64,000 nucleotides of DNA. Source: an uncultured Clostridia bacterium (GTDB lineage: Bacteria > Bacillota > Clostridia > Peptostreptococcales > Anaerovoracaceae). Of the stretch, positions 44,718 to 53,271 are shown piece by piece. The notes beneath the pieces were generated by a model. It made no database searches and was not told the origin of the DNA. It was given only the letters and a program-made list of their open reading frames with translations. The stretch's first letter is position 1. Every line of letters starts with the position of its first letter. The position numbers and the translations under genes were made by a program. Where the stretch lies: assembly GCA_937900415.1 (NCBI GenBank), contig CALCEY010000005.1, positions 1-64,000 of the forward strand, in the 5' to 3' direction.

Positions 44718-46631
44718 TTATCCGTTATATTTTCTCTTTCTGTTATGAAGACCCGCGGCGGTCAATCCGACGCTCGCCGAAATCATAACCGCAATCCAAA
44801 CCATCATATCGCTGTCGTCTCCGGTCTTCGGGCTATCCGTTCCAGTTGCAGGAATTTCCACCGCAGCCTTCTCATAACCGCAAACGGTACATTCTTCATG
44901 CTTTGAGCCTGCTTCGGTTGCCGTCGCTTCCTTGTCAACGACCCACTCATAGCTATGAGCAGCTTCATTCAGTTTTTCTCCGCAGTTATTCATGCACTCG
45001 TTCCAATGGCTGGTTTCATTATGTTTCCATTCTGTTCCTGCCTTATGTTCAGCTGCCGGGATAATGCCATATTCCTCAAGTTTGGTAATTTCATTTTTAC
45101 CTTCCGCATCGGAGAAATGCTTCTGACAAACTTCACAGGTGTAGTACGCTTCCTTGCCGGCCGTGGTGCAGGTAGCTTCTACTTTCTCGGTCTTTTTCAG
45201 GGTGTGAGCTGTTTTTTCTATCACACCATAGTTTCCAAGATCTGTGATTTCTGTATTCCCAGTTTCGTCCTCAAAGTGTTTTTGACAGACTTCACAGGTG
45301 TAATATGCTTCCTTGCCAGCCGTGGTACAGGTAGCTTCCACCTTGTCGGTCTTTTGCATAGTGTGGCCGCCATAGTAATCTTCACAGATATTGGCCAATA
45401 CATCATTGCTGTTGCCGCCTGCCACTCCTGCCGAAATGGTTCCATCACCGGCAGCGGCCAAGCCGCTGTTCTTCTCATTGTCAAACGAACAGCCCTCAAA
45501 GGTGCCACCTGTGTAACAGCCTACAAAACCACCTGCTTCATAATCTAAAGATTCGGAGGTTACCGTTCCCGTTGCATGGCAAGCGGTTGCGGCGACACTA
45601 TCACTCTCTCCGATAAAACTGCCGACCTTCGGTTCCCAGCCATCGACCGTGCTGGCAACATCGCCCAAAGCAACACAGTTGTCAAATTTTCCGCTCTCCG
45701 CATAACCGGCGAAGCCGCCCAGCCTCCAGTCAGAGCCTTCAATTTTTACATCTGCGGCACATTTTTCATAAACAGATGGTTCAGTGCCATCTACCATTGC
45801 CGAATAGCTATATCCGACAAAACCGCCCAGCGCCCATGTTCCGAAGACAGTTCCGGATACTTTACAGTTTTCAAAAGCTGAGCCGCCGGCAAGGCCGATG
45901 AATCCGCCGCTGTTGCTGGCGCCTTCAACCGATATATTTTCCGCTTTACAGTTTGTTGCTTTGATCCGGTCGCCATATCCAATCATTCCGCCGACATTGT
46001 TGTTGCCATCGGTACTTTCTACTACAACCGTACCGGATACGGAGATGTTTTCAAATACAACCTGTTCACCGGGGTTGGCCAGAACATACCCCGCAAGAAT
46101 GCCTGCATATAATTGATTAAGCCCGTCTTCAGCGGCATAGATGTTCGCACTGGAAATGGTTAAATCTTTTGCACCTACAGTACCACCGGAAACATTTCGG
46201 ATATTTCCAAATAAACCGGCAGCATTTTTATCTGTACTTTCATCTACCTCTATGCCGCTGATCGTCTTATGGTTTCCATCAAGAAAGCCTTGAAACGATT
46301 TATTCGTAGTGCTGCCACCTAACTCCCATTTATAAAGTCCTATGGGAACCCAGCAATGGCTGCTTAAATCAATGCTTTCCGTAAGCTTAAAAAACTTCCC
46401 TTTATAATTGTTTCCCTCGCTTACATCCTTTGAAAGCTTAGCCAATTGTTCCGCAGTCGCAATTTGATACGGGTCTGTTTCAGACCCTGTTCCGCCTGCA
46501 AATTCTGTTGCTGCATAGTCCGTCCACGAACTGTCCGGAACATTATCCGCTGCAAAAGCCACAGCCGGAGTCATGCAGAAAACCATGCAGAGTACCAATA
46601 GCACGCTCAAAAATTTGTGTTTTGCTTTCAT
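44718..46631 (-). CDS. Cell-wall-anchored surface protein with GLUG-like and cysteine-rich repeats
   Basis: About 637 residues from ATG 46631, where AAGGAG is well spaced; the ATG at 46649 overlaps that site. Residues 1-27 form a signal peptide ending AVAFAA. A glycine-rich GLUG-like beta-helix region of serial GG(F/M)xGY units covers about 105-400. Two near-identical repeats of about 55 residues (each with ATCTTAGKEAYYTCEVCQKH) follow, and then related CxxC units. The C-terminus has a sortase signal SPKTGDDSD, a hydrophobic helix and a basic tail (RKRKYNG). It is therefore anchored to peptidoglycan and likely binds host or surface ligands. Expression is probably controlled by the repeat and attenuator upstream. 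Confidence 0.88.
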   Translation of the reverse strand: MKAKHKFLSVLLVLCMVFCMTPAVAFAADNVPDSSWTDYAATEFAGGTGSETDPYQIATAEQLAKLSKDVSEGNNYKGKFFKLTESIDLSSHCWVPIGLYKWELGGSTTNKSFQGFLDGNHKTISGIEVDESTDKNAAGLFGNIRNVSGGTVGAKDLTISSANIYAAEDGLNQLYAGILAGYVLANPGEQVVFENISVSGTVVVESTDGNNNVGGMIGYGDRIKATNCKAENISVEGASNSGGFIGLAGGSAFENCKVSGTVFGTWALGGFVGYSYSAMVDGTEPSVYEKCAADVKIEGSDWRLGGFAGYAESGKFDNCVALGDVASTVDGWEPKVGSFIGESDSVAATACHATGTVTSESLDYEAGGFVGCYTGGTFEGCSFDNEKNSGLAAAGDGTISAGVAGGNSNDVLANICEDYYGGHTMQKTDKVEATCTTAGKEAYYTCEVCQKHFEDETGNTEITDLGNYGVIEKTAHTLKKTEKVEATCTTAGKEAYYTCEVCQKHFSDAEGKNEITKLEEYGIIPAAEHKAGTEWKHNETSHWNECMNNCGEKLNEAAHSYEWVVDKEATATEAGSKHEECTVCGYEKAAVEIPATGTDSPKTGDDSDMMVWIAVMISASVGLTAAGLHNRKRKYNG

Positions 46632-46675
46632 GTCTTTGCTCCTTTTCATTAAATATTTTTTTCATGTACAAACGC

Positions 46676-46720
46676 AAAAAAGCGCATTCCGTCCGTTGCA
46701 ATTCCACGAACGAAATGCGC
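46676..46720 (-). terminator. Intrinsic terminator inside the surface-gene leader (attenuator)
   Basis: The minus strand has GCGCATTTCGTTCG, an 11-base loop, CGGACGGAATGCGC and six Ts. The 14-base stem includes two G-U pairs. The T run is on the minus strand only, so it ends transcripts coming from the repeat side. Only 44 bases remain between it and the surface-gene ATG, including the ribosome binding site, so the gene probably depends on read-through. Confidence 0.88.
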
Positions 46721-46764
46721 CTATTCGTTTCTTTATGATTAAAAAAACGTAAAAATGGGCAGAG

Positions 46765-46845
46765 CTATCCTGACTGACTGACTGACTGACTGACTGACTG
46801 ACTGACTGACTGACTGACTGATAAAATTGTGTTCTGCTCCGCCAT
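46765..46845 (-). CDS. Leader ORF containing the tetranucleotide repeat
   Basis: A 26-residue frame: ATG at 46845, MAEQNTIL, then four SVSQ units, S and G, ending at TAG 46765-46767. An AAAGGG about 10 bases upstream could bind ribosomes. The repeat unit (4 bases) is not a multiple of three, so every change of one unit changes the downstream frame while the repeat itself stays open in all frames. Whether it is translated is not shown by sequence; the case rests on the start, the site and the frame behaviour. Confidence 0.5.
   Translation of the reverse strand: MAEQNTILSVSQSVSQSVSQSVSQSG
46771..46821. repeat. Perfect (TGAC)n microsatellite, 12.75 units
   Basis: 51 consecutive bases of the TGAC tetranucleotide without a single interruption, 140 bases upstream of the surface-protein start. 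Perfect tetranucleotide tracts of this length in bacteria are prone to slipped-strand mispairing and are typical of phase-variable contingency loci. Confidence 0.98.
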
Positions 46846-47079
46846 AAAAATCAAGCCCTTTTCTACAAAATTAAATCTGAAACTTATATATAATAATGTT
46901 ATCATGCTCCTGTATTTTTTGCAATAACAATCAATCGTTTACCGGAGGAGAAAATTGATCATACGGCATATATGCGATTTGCTTTAAATACTGTGCATTC
47001 GTTTTAATCTTTCTCCTGCGGGCTTTCGCCGTTACATGAACCTGAACGTTACATGAACCTGCGGTTTTCGCATGTCTTC
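46846..47079. other. Divergent control region between surface gene and rodA
   Basis: About 230 bases. On the minus strand TTGCAA (46919-46924), 17 bases and TAACAT (46896-46901) is a weak candidate promoter for the leader ORF. A ribosome-site-like GGAGGAG at 46944-46950 precedes a 10-codon plus-strand frame that I do not consider a gene. CGTTACATGAACCTG is repeated twice near 47030-47060. Confidence 0.35.
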
Positions 47080-47108
47080 TTGATATCTTCACAGAATACG
47101 GTTATAAT
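47080..47108 (+). promoter_or_regulatory. Sigma-A promoter of rodA
   Basis: -35 TTGATA (47080-47085), a 17-base spacer and -10 TATAAT (47103-47108), 27 bases before the ATG. Confidence 0.82.
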
Positions 47109-47135
47109 ACAATATTAGGAAAAGGAGATAATTTT

Positions 47136-48242
47136 ATGAAAACTTTCTTTGAACCTCTTAAAACGGCGGACAAGTTTATATTGATAATAATAGGGGGTTT
47201 GGGCTTTATAAGTTTGATGATGCTTGAAAGCACCGTATATGACGACGGCCTTGTCCTGGACAGGGTTATAATCGTGCAGGCCATCTCCTATATCCTGGGC
47301 TTTTTATGTCTGCTCGCAATCCTCCATTTAGATTATTCCGTGTTTTCAGGTTTGGATAAATACCTTTATATAGCATCCATAGTAATACTTCTTTCCGTGT
47401 ACATTCCGGGGCTGGGACAGGAACGCTACGGTTCGAGAGCATGGCTGAACCTTGGCGTTACTACCGTGCAGCCGTCAGAGTTCGTTAAAATACTCTTCAT
47501 AATACTTATGGCCGGGTATCTTTCAAAGCATAAGGAGGAGCTTAAAAAATTCAGGGGAGTTATGAAAGCAGGCATATATGCCCTTCCCATAATAGCTCTC
47601 GTGCTTAAGGAAGATCTTGGAAGCGCTCTCGTTTACATGGCGGCATGGGCGTTCATGGTGTTTTTCGCCGGAATAGACTACAAGATATTACTCAAATCAA
47701 TGGTCGCCGTTTTAGCTCTTATTCCCATAGTATATAATCTGTTAGACGGATATCAGAAGGATCGTATAGAAGCCTTTCTTCACCCGGACAATCTTGACCT
47801 TCCGGGAAACTATCAGGTTTGGCAGTCAAAAATTGCCATAGGCTCAGGAGGCTTTTTCGGAAAAGGACTTTTCAATGGAACCCAGAAAAGCCTTGATTTC
47901 ATCCCGGTTCAGCAGTCGGACTTCATCTTTTCCGTTGTAGTGGAGGAACTCGGTTTTATCGGAGGAGCTTTCGTAATACTCATGTATGGGGGGATGCTTT
48001 ACAGATTTACCACCGTCATTCGGGACGCAGTAGATCTTTACGGGGCGCTTATCGTCGTTGGTTTTACGGCTATGTTTTTATTCCAGATATTTGAAAACAT
48101 CGCTATGACTATGGGTCTCATGCCTGTCACCGGCATCACGCTGCCTTTCTTGTCAGGCGGCGGTACCTCCGTAATCGCCAGCATGATTTCCGTAGGAGTC
48201 GTGCTCAACGTGGGAATTAACAGCAAGACGATAAGATTTTAG
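47136..48242 (+). CDS. rodA: SEDS-family peptidoglycan polymerase RodA
   Basis: 368 residues with about ten membrane segments. SEDS motifs include RAWLNLGVTTVQPSEFVKI near 110 and the VVVEELGFIGGAFVI and GITLPFLSGGGTS segments near the C-terminus. SEDS proteins polymerise glycan strands with a class B PBP. Its location opposite the mreBCD-mrdA-minD operon points to RodA, the elongation enzyme, partnering the PBP2 encoded at 49190. FtsW or SpoVE are alternatives. AAAGGAG precedes the ATG. Confidence 0.9.
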   Translation: MKTFFEPLKTADKFILIIIGGLGFISLMMLESTVYDDGLVLDRVIIVQAISYILGFLCLLAILHLDYSVFSGLDKYLYIASIVILLSVYIPGLGQERYGSRAWLNLGVTTVQPSEFVKILFIILMAGYLSKHKEELKKFRGVMKAGIYALPIIALVLKEDLGSALVYMAAWAFMVFFAGIDYKILLKSMVAVLALIPIVYNLLDGYQKDRIEAFLHPDNLDLPGNYQVWQSKIAIGSGGFFGKGLFNGTQKSLDFIPVQQSDFIFSVVVEELGFIGGAFVILMYGGMLYRFTTVIRDAVDLYGALIVVGFTAMFLFQIFENIAMTMGLMPVTGITLPFLSGGGTSVIASMISVGVVLNVGINSKTIRF

Positions 48243-48326
48243 ATACTGTAAAATTTTATCGTCTTAAAATCACATAAAAAATTCAGCAAAAGGAATCAGT
48301 TAAAACAGAAATTTTCGCAAAAAATT

Positions 48327-48378
48327 CCGGCTTGACAGCTTTCCCGCAGGGCGGGCTGTCTGAGCCGGTTTTATTTTT
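48327..48378 (+). terminator. Intrinsic terminator of rodA
   Basis: CCGGCTTGACAGC pairs with GCTGTCTGAGCCGG, with an inner GC-rich loop, followed by TTTTATTTTT. It lies between the convergent rodA and minD. Confidence 0.9.
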
Positions 48379-48402
48379 ATATTATAAGTGCGGCTTAATC
48401 AA

Positions 48403-49131
48403 TCAAATAAGCAGCTTTTTGATCCTGTCTGCCATGGCCTCAAAGCTTTTGGCTATATATGTCTCGGCCATCACAACTATCGGAATTCCCAGATTCGTCG
48501 AAATGTGTATATTCTCGTCCTCTTTTATAATCCCTACTATCTTTTCCCTTATGTTCTTGGTCACCTCTTCGAAGGACGGCGCCCTTCCGGATTCTATCAG
48601 CGTGAGATTTATTTTATTTACCACATAGGCTATATTGGAAACTCCCTGCTCCTCTAAGGTACGTTTCACTATCTCTGCGTTTCTCAACGAGGCATATTCC
48701 GGGTTCACGACAATTACGCCCATATCCACTCCTCCTGAGGCAACCACCATGCCATCGTCTATTCCTGCCGGAGAATCTATTATAACATAATCGAATTTTT
48801 CTTTAAGCTTATTGCACAGAACTTTGATATGCAAAGGGGTTATCTCGCCGTTAGGCTTCTGCGGAGAAGCGGCCATGAAAAACAAGCCGGGAAAGCTCTT
48901 ATCCTTTACAAGTGCCTGTTTTATCCTGCACACGCCCGTAAGCACGTCGTTGACATCATACACTATATTATTTTCAAGGCCTAAATACAGGTCCAGATTT
49001 CTCAGACCCGTATCTAAATCGATAAGGACTGTTTTGTGTCCCTGGCGGGACAGGGTGGCTCCCAGATTAGCTGCAAACATTGTCTTGCCCGTGCCTCCCT
49101 TTCCCGACGCGATTACGATTGCCTTGCCCAT
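48403..49131 (-). CDS. minD: Septum-site determining ATPase MinD
   Basis: 242 residues. The deviant Walker A GKGGTGKTMFAANLG is at residues 10-24, IDLDTGLRNLDLYLG and the DSPAGID Walker B region follow. MinD forms ATP-dependent membrane dimers and with MinC blocks polar Z-rings. The protein is about 25 residues shorter than Bacillus MinD and ends at FEAMADRIKKLLI, so the usual separate C-terminal membrane-targeting helix is missing or formed by these last residues. Last gene of the mre operon; minC and minE are not present beside it. Confidence 0.93.
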   Translation of the reverse strand: MGKAIVIASGKGGTGKTMFAANLGATLSRQGHKTVLIDLDTGLRNLDLYLGLENNIVYDVNDVLTGVCRIKQALVKDKSFPGLFFMAASPQKPNGEITPLHIKVLCNKLKEKFDYVIIDSPAGIDDGMVVASGGVDMGVIVVNPEYASLRNAEIVKRTLEEQGVSNIAYVVNKINLTLIESGRAPSFEEVTKNIREKIVGIIKEDENIHISTNLGIPIVVMAETYIAKSFEAMADRIKKLLI

Positions 49132-49189
49132 GGCTTTTCCTCCTGTCAGAAAATTTACTGTAAATTATCGTTTGATTCTTTCTTTTCTT

Positions 49190-51949
49190 CTACTGTATCT
49201 TAGACGTCAGATCCGCTTCCTCATAATCTCCCTCATTATCCAGATATGCGCCTATTATTTCCCTCGCAACAGGCGCGGCGTTGGCCGACGTACCTCCCTG
49301 AACCATCAGCACGACTACGGCAATCTTGGGATTTTCTGCCGGAGCCAGCGTCATCGTCCATGCGAAATGATCATACGTATCTTTATACTTATCTATCTGA
49401 GATTGGGTAACTGTTCTTCCGCTGGCTTCTATCAAAGCTGCATCTACAGCGTCGTTTTCGGTCGGATATTTCTCACGGTCCTCTTTCATGAGCTTTTTCA
49501 TCATATCTTCAACTTCAGCCCATGTAACCTTTGAAGTTATCCTGCCTAAATTGGCCTTTACATATTCCACCTCGTCAGCAGGATTTATATAGCCTGCTCT
49601 CTCGGCAGTTCCCGTCTTGCCTGCCACCGAATACTTGAAGTTTCTGAAGCACGACGCCAGCGTACCGTTGGTTGTTACTCTTCTCATTCCTTCCAGCACC
49701 TTGTGCATATCTTCAGCTTCCACGTCTATCTGATAAGGCTCAGCCTTTTCCTTTTCGCCTTCTCCTTCAATGCCTTTGACGATGCTCACCTGGTTTCTCT
49801 TTCCGTCGTTTCCGAGAGTAGCCACATAATTGGCTATTTGTAACGGAGTATAGGCATTATCGCCCTGACCTATGGAAATGTTAAACTCATCTCCCACGGT
49901 CCACTGAGCCTGGTTAAAATAGGAATATTTACACACGTCGGTCAGGCTTTCCACCTTGTCCTCCTTGACGCTGGTCTGCTCTTCTATTCTGTCTATTATC
50001 TCTCCGCGGGAAGGGTTTTCTTCGGTCCAGCTCACTATGGTGTCTATCTCTTTTCTCAGCTTCTCATCGTCTTCGACAACTGACTCAGGCCAGTATTGGC
50101 TGGCTGAATTGTAGAGTGCCGACCACAGCGAATCCTTCATTCCCTGCATTTTCTTTTCAGCAGACGCCAGTGAGGTTGTTCCTTCAGCAAGCTCTATCCC
50201 CGTAGGCTCGCCAAGGCCGAATTCCTTTGCCGCCTCCATTATCTTTTCGATGGTAATTTCCTCATCATATCCGAGAGAGGCTCCCGTATTCCAGTTTATT
50301 CCTGTGGCTATACAATAAAAATAATAGTTGCAGGAGTTCTGTATTCCGGTTATCATCGTCTGACTTCCGTGGCTGCCTCCATAGGTGTTATATATGCTGC
50401 AGCCCCATTTCCGGCCGCCTACCTGTATATACCTGCCGTCATATATCTGCATGTCGGGATTGAGACCGCACTTAAGGGCGGCCACCGCCGTAACAGGTTT
50501 AAATATCGAGCCCGGCTGTATTGCCGACTTCGTTGCTATATTATAAAGCGGCGTAGGCGCCATGTAATCCCTCGGATTGGTGCTTTGAACCGATTCCCAG
50601 TCCTCTGTCGATATTCCCTCGGCAAAGATATTGGGATCATAGTCCGGATAGCTGGCCATAGCAAGCACGTCCCCTGTTTCAACATCTATTGCTACCGCTG
50701 CGCCGGAGGCGCACTTAGGGAATTTCTCCATCCGGCTATTTCCGTACTCGCCTTTAAAGACCCCTCCGGTGCTTATCTTTTCTATTCCCTCTTTAAGGGC
50801 CCGCTCCGCTGTCTTCTGGAGTTCAAGATCTACCGTCAGATACACGTTTTTACCGGCGACAGGCTCGGTCTGACTTAAAGTCTTTATATAATTTCCTCCG
50901 CTGTCCACCCTGACGGATTTTATACCGTCCGTGCCCTTAAGATAAGCTTCCATTGAAGCTTCGATTCCGTCCTTTCCTATAAGATCTGTTGCGTTGTAGC
51001 CCTTCTCTTTTACATATTCTTCATACTGGCTGTCTGAAATACTTCCCATGTACCCTATTACATGGGAAAGAGTTGAGCCGTTGGGATAATACCTTACCGA
51101 CTCGGAGCCGACTTCCACTCCTGGCAGATTATCTGAAAGCTCCTCGATGTAAACCACCGTTTCGTTGCTTACGTCCTTAGCGATAGTGCTCGAGCGGTAT
51201 TTATTATATCCTACGGTTTTAACCTCCTCGCGGATTCTGAAAATCTTTCTTACTTCCATGTCGGAAAGTTCGTCATCTATCTTGTAGGCTTTTCTCAGCT
51301 TGCCGAAAGCCTCTTCAGCTGTCAAATCTCCGTCGAGCGCATATTTTTCCAGGAAAGAAGCTTTATCTCTGTCATATGAGAACTGCATATTTCTTACATA
51401 TATAGGAGGATACACCCCGTATGTCTCCTGCAGCTGGTTCATCGCCTCATATCTGTCAAGGTCAGGGTCTATCTCGTATATGTTTCTGAGAGCGTTGAAG
51501 GCCTCCTCAGCAGTAAAGTCAGTCGGAAAATCTCTCGACTCGAGCCACTCCGCCTTCTCGTCGTCATATGAATATCTGAATTCAATTCCTTCCTCTCCTT
51601 CTGACAAAAGTATTGGAAAATTATCCACATATTCGTCACCGTTTTCTTCCAGTATTTTTACTATACCGTACGCAGCGTCGTTTATCTCTTTGGTTGACAG
51701 TCCGCTGACATTAAATGATACTGTAAATATCTGTTTATTTGTAGCTATCACCCTGCCGTACCTGTCAAGGATTTCACCCCTCGGCGCAGTCGTGGTAATT
51801 TCCTTCGTGTTCTGGCTTTCTGCCTGAGCGCTCCATTCCTCATGCTGCGGCACCGTAAGCACAAAAAGTCTTATGCACAGTATGAGCACAAGAACTACGG
51901 TCAATATTAAAATCTGATAGAATCTCGACGTAAAAAGTTTGTTGTTCAT
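49190..51949 (-). CDS. mrdA: Penicillin-binding protein 2 (class B transpeptidase, MrdA)
   Basis: 919 residues, longer than E. coli PBP2 (633). There is one N-terminal membrane helix (about 9-30). A dimerisation region contains two related modules of about 70 residues (each with TAEEAF, near 115-160 and 200-250). The transpeptidase domain has SxxK PGSIFKPVTA, SCN in QNSCNYYFY and KTGT in VAGKTGTAERAG. It cross-links peptidoglycan during elongation with RodA. Start overlaps mreD stop by 4 bases. Confidence 0.95.
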   Translation of the reverse strand: MNNKLFTSRFYQILILTVVLVLILCIRLFVLTVPQHEEWSAQAESQNTKEITTTAPRGEILDRYGRVIATNKQIFTVSFNVSGLSTKEINDAAYGIVKILEENGDEYVDNFPILLSEGEEGIEFRYSYDDEKAEWLESRDFPTDFTAEEAFNALRNIYEIDPDLDRYEAMNQLQETYGVYPPIYVRNMQFSYDRDKASFLEKYALDGDLTAEEAFGKLRKAYKIDDELSDMEVRKIFRIREEVKTVGYNKYRSSTIAKDVSNETVVYIEELSDNLPGVEVGSESVRYYPNGSTLSHVIGYMGSISDSQYEEYVKEKGYNATDLIGKDGIEASMEAYLKGTDGIKSVRVDSGGNYIKTLSQTEPVAGKNVYLTVDLELQKTAERALKEGIEKISTGGVFKGEYGNSRMEKFPKCASGAAVAIDVETGDVLAMASYPDYDPNIFAEGISTEDWESVQSTNPRDYMAPTPLYNIATKSAIQPGSIFKPVTAVAALKCGLNPDMQIYDGRYIQVGGRKWGCSIYNTYGGSHGSQTMITGIQNSCNYYFYCIATGINWNTGASLGYDEEITIEKIMEAAKEFGLGEPTGIELAEGTTSLASAEKKMQGMKDSLWSALYNSASQYWPESVVEDDEKLRKEIDTIVSWTEENPSRGEIIDRIEEQTSVKEDKVESLTDVCKYSYFNQAQWTVGDEFNISIGQGDNAYTPLQIANYVATLGNDGKRNQVSIVKGIEGEGEKEKAEPYQIDVEAEDMHKVLEGMRRVTTNGTLASCFRNFKYSVAGKTGTAERAGYINPADEVEYVKANLGRITSKVTWAEVEDMMKKLMKEDREKYPTENDAVDAALIEASGRTVTQSQIDKYKDTYDHFAWTMTLAPAENPKIAVVVLMVQGGTSANAAPVAREIIGAYLDNEGDYEEADLTSKIQ

Positions 51950-52449
51950 CTGAAATACCTGTCCTTATGATGTCTGACAGCTTTCCTTATAAGCACCAGA
52001 TAGATAGCAGTTATCACCGCCATTGAATATAGTATTATCCAAGGCAGCTTGCCGAATACATACATCAGGCCTATAGGATTGCCGGCAATCCTGTGGAGTC
52101 CCCAGTTTATAAGATAATAAGCAGCAAAAGACAGTACGGAAACTATCCACATGTTGAATATATTTTCGATATTAACGTATTCTCTGGCCAGCATTATACA
52201 TATGGCCACAAGAGTCAGAGCTATGGGAGCAGGTCCTATGACGTCACTGTAGCATATGTCGTATAAAACGCCGAAAGCGGCGCCGTATACTATACCGTAC
52301 ATTTCCTCTTCATAAATAAACGAAAATATGACCACCAGGCAGAGCAAAAGGTTGGGCGTATATCCGCCTATACTGATCATATTTAAAAGAGATGGCTGTA
52401 TCAGAAACGCTATGAGAAATATTATTCCCGCTTTCCAGTATCTCATCAT
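51946..52449 (-). CDS. mreD: Rod shape-determining protein MreD
   Basis: 167 residues with five to six hydrophobic segments. The SIGGYTPNLLLCLVVIFSFI segment near residue 25 is typical. It overlaps mreC by 4 bases and mrdA by 4 bases, so translation of the three is coupled. MreD is the integral membrane part of the elongasome. Confidence 0.92.
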   Translation of the reverse strand: MMRYWKAGIIFLIAFLIQPSLLNMISIGGYTPNLLLCLVVIFSFIYEEEMYGIVYGAAFGVLYDICYSDVIGPAPIALTLVAICIMLAREYVNIENIFNMWIVSVLSFAAYYLINWGLHRIAGNPIGLMYVFGKLPWIILYSMAVITAIYLVLIRKAVRHHKDRYFR

Positions 52450-53264
52450 AGGATCACCGACACCTTCCTCAGGCTGTTTAGATTTACAGACGGCTCTACC
52501 GTAATTTCCTTTATGAGCGTATTGCTGTTGCTGGTAACGCTTCTTACACTGCCTATTTCAAGGCCTTCGGGATAAGTTCCCATTCCTGACGTCAGAAGTA
52601 TATCGCCCTCGGCTACGGTGGACGTTTCGTCCAGCATATAGCCGCTTATATACCCTTGTGAATTTCCGGTGACTATGCCCAGCTGTTTGTCGTCTCTTGA
52701 AAGCTTAAAACTCACTTTATTGCCGCTGTCTATTATAGATACGACCTTGGCCCAGCCCTCTCCGGCGTCTGAAATTTTTCCTATCAGGCCTGAACCGTCA
52801 ATAACGACCTTCCCCTTGGTAATCCCGGCCTCCGTTCCTCTGTCTATCGTAAACGTATTAGTCCAATCAGAACCGTCCTTAAGCGTCACGTCGGCAGTGA
52901 CCACTTCATAGCCCTGCTTTATATAGTCATAGTTGAGCAGTTCGGAAAGCTCCTGCAGCTGTTCAAGCTGACTTTCCTCCAGTCTTGCCGCTGCCAGTTC
53001 CCTTTTCAGCTGATCATTTTCTTCTTCAAGCTCGTCTATCCTTTCCTGCATCTCCCCATGGGAAAACAGCCCGGTCACCTGACTTCTTACGCCGTTTCCC
53101 AAAGACGACAAAAATCCGGATACGCCTGAAGCCCCCTTGTTTATCGCACCTGTAAATGCGTTGTTGCCTCCTCCGAAGGCTATTGATACAACAAAAACAA
53201 TAACCAACGCTAAAAGCAGCGCCAGCAATCCGGCTATCAGCTTGTGTTCCCTAATCCACCTCAT
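52446..53264 (-). CDS. mreC: Rod shape-determining protein MreC
   Basis: 272 residues. A membrane helix at about 10-30 and a coiled coil at 72-110 (ERIDELEEENDQLKRELAA) precede two beta-barrel domains with the family VIDGSGLIGKISDAGEGWAK. MreC is the periplasm-facing scaffold that links MreB with PBP2. The 3' end overlaps mreD. Confidence 0.94.
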   Translation of the reverse strand: MRWIREHKLIAGLLALLLALVIVFVVSIAFGGGNNAFTGAINKGASGVSGFLSSLGNGVRSQVTGLFSHGEMQERIDELEEENDQLKRELAAARLEESQLEQLQELSELLNYDYIKQGYEVVTADVTLKDGSDWTNTFTIDRGTEAGITKGKVVIDGSGLIGKISDAGEGWAKVVSIIDSGNKVSFKLSRDDKQLGIVTGNSQGYISGYMLDETSTVAEGDILLTSGMGTYPEGLEIGSVRSVTSNSNTLIKEITVEPSVNLNSLRKVSVIL

Positions 53265-53271
53265 AAATCTT

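Noticed and set aside
46955..46987. 10-codon frame after GGAGGAG upstream of rodA
   Set aside because: Good ribosome-site match but too short to support, and the rodA promoter lies downstream of it; not a convincing leader peptide.
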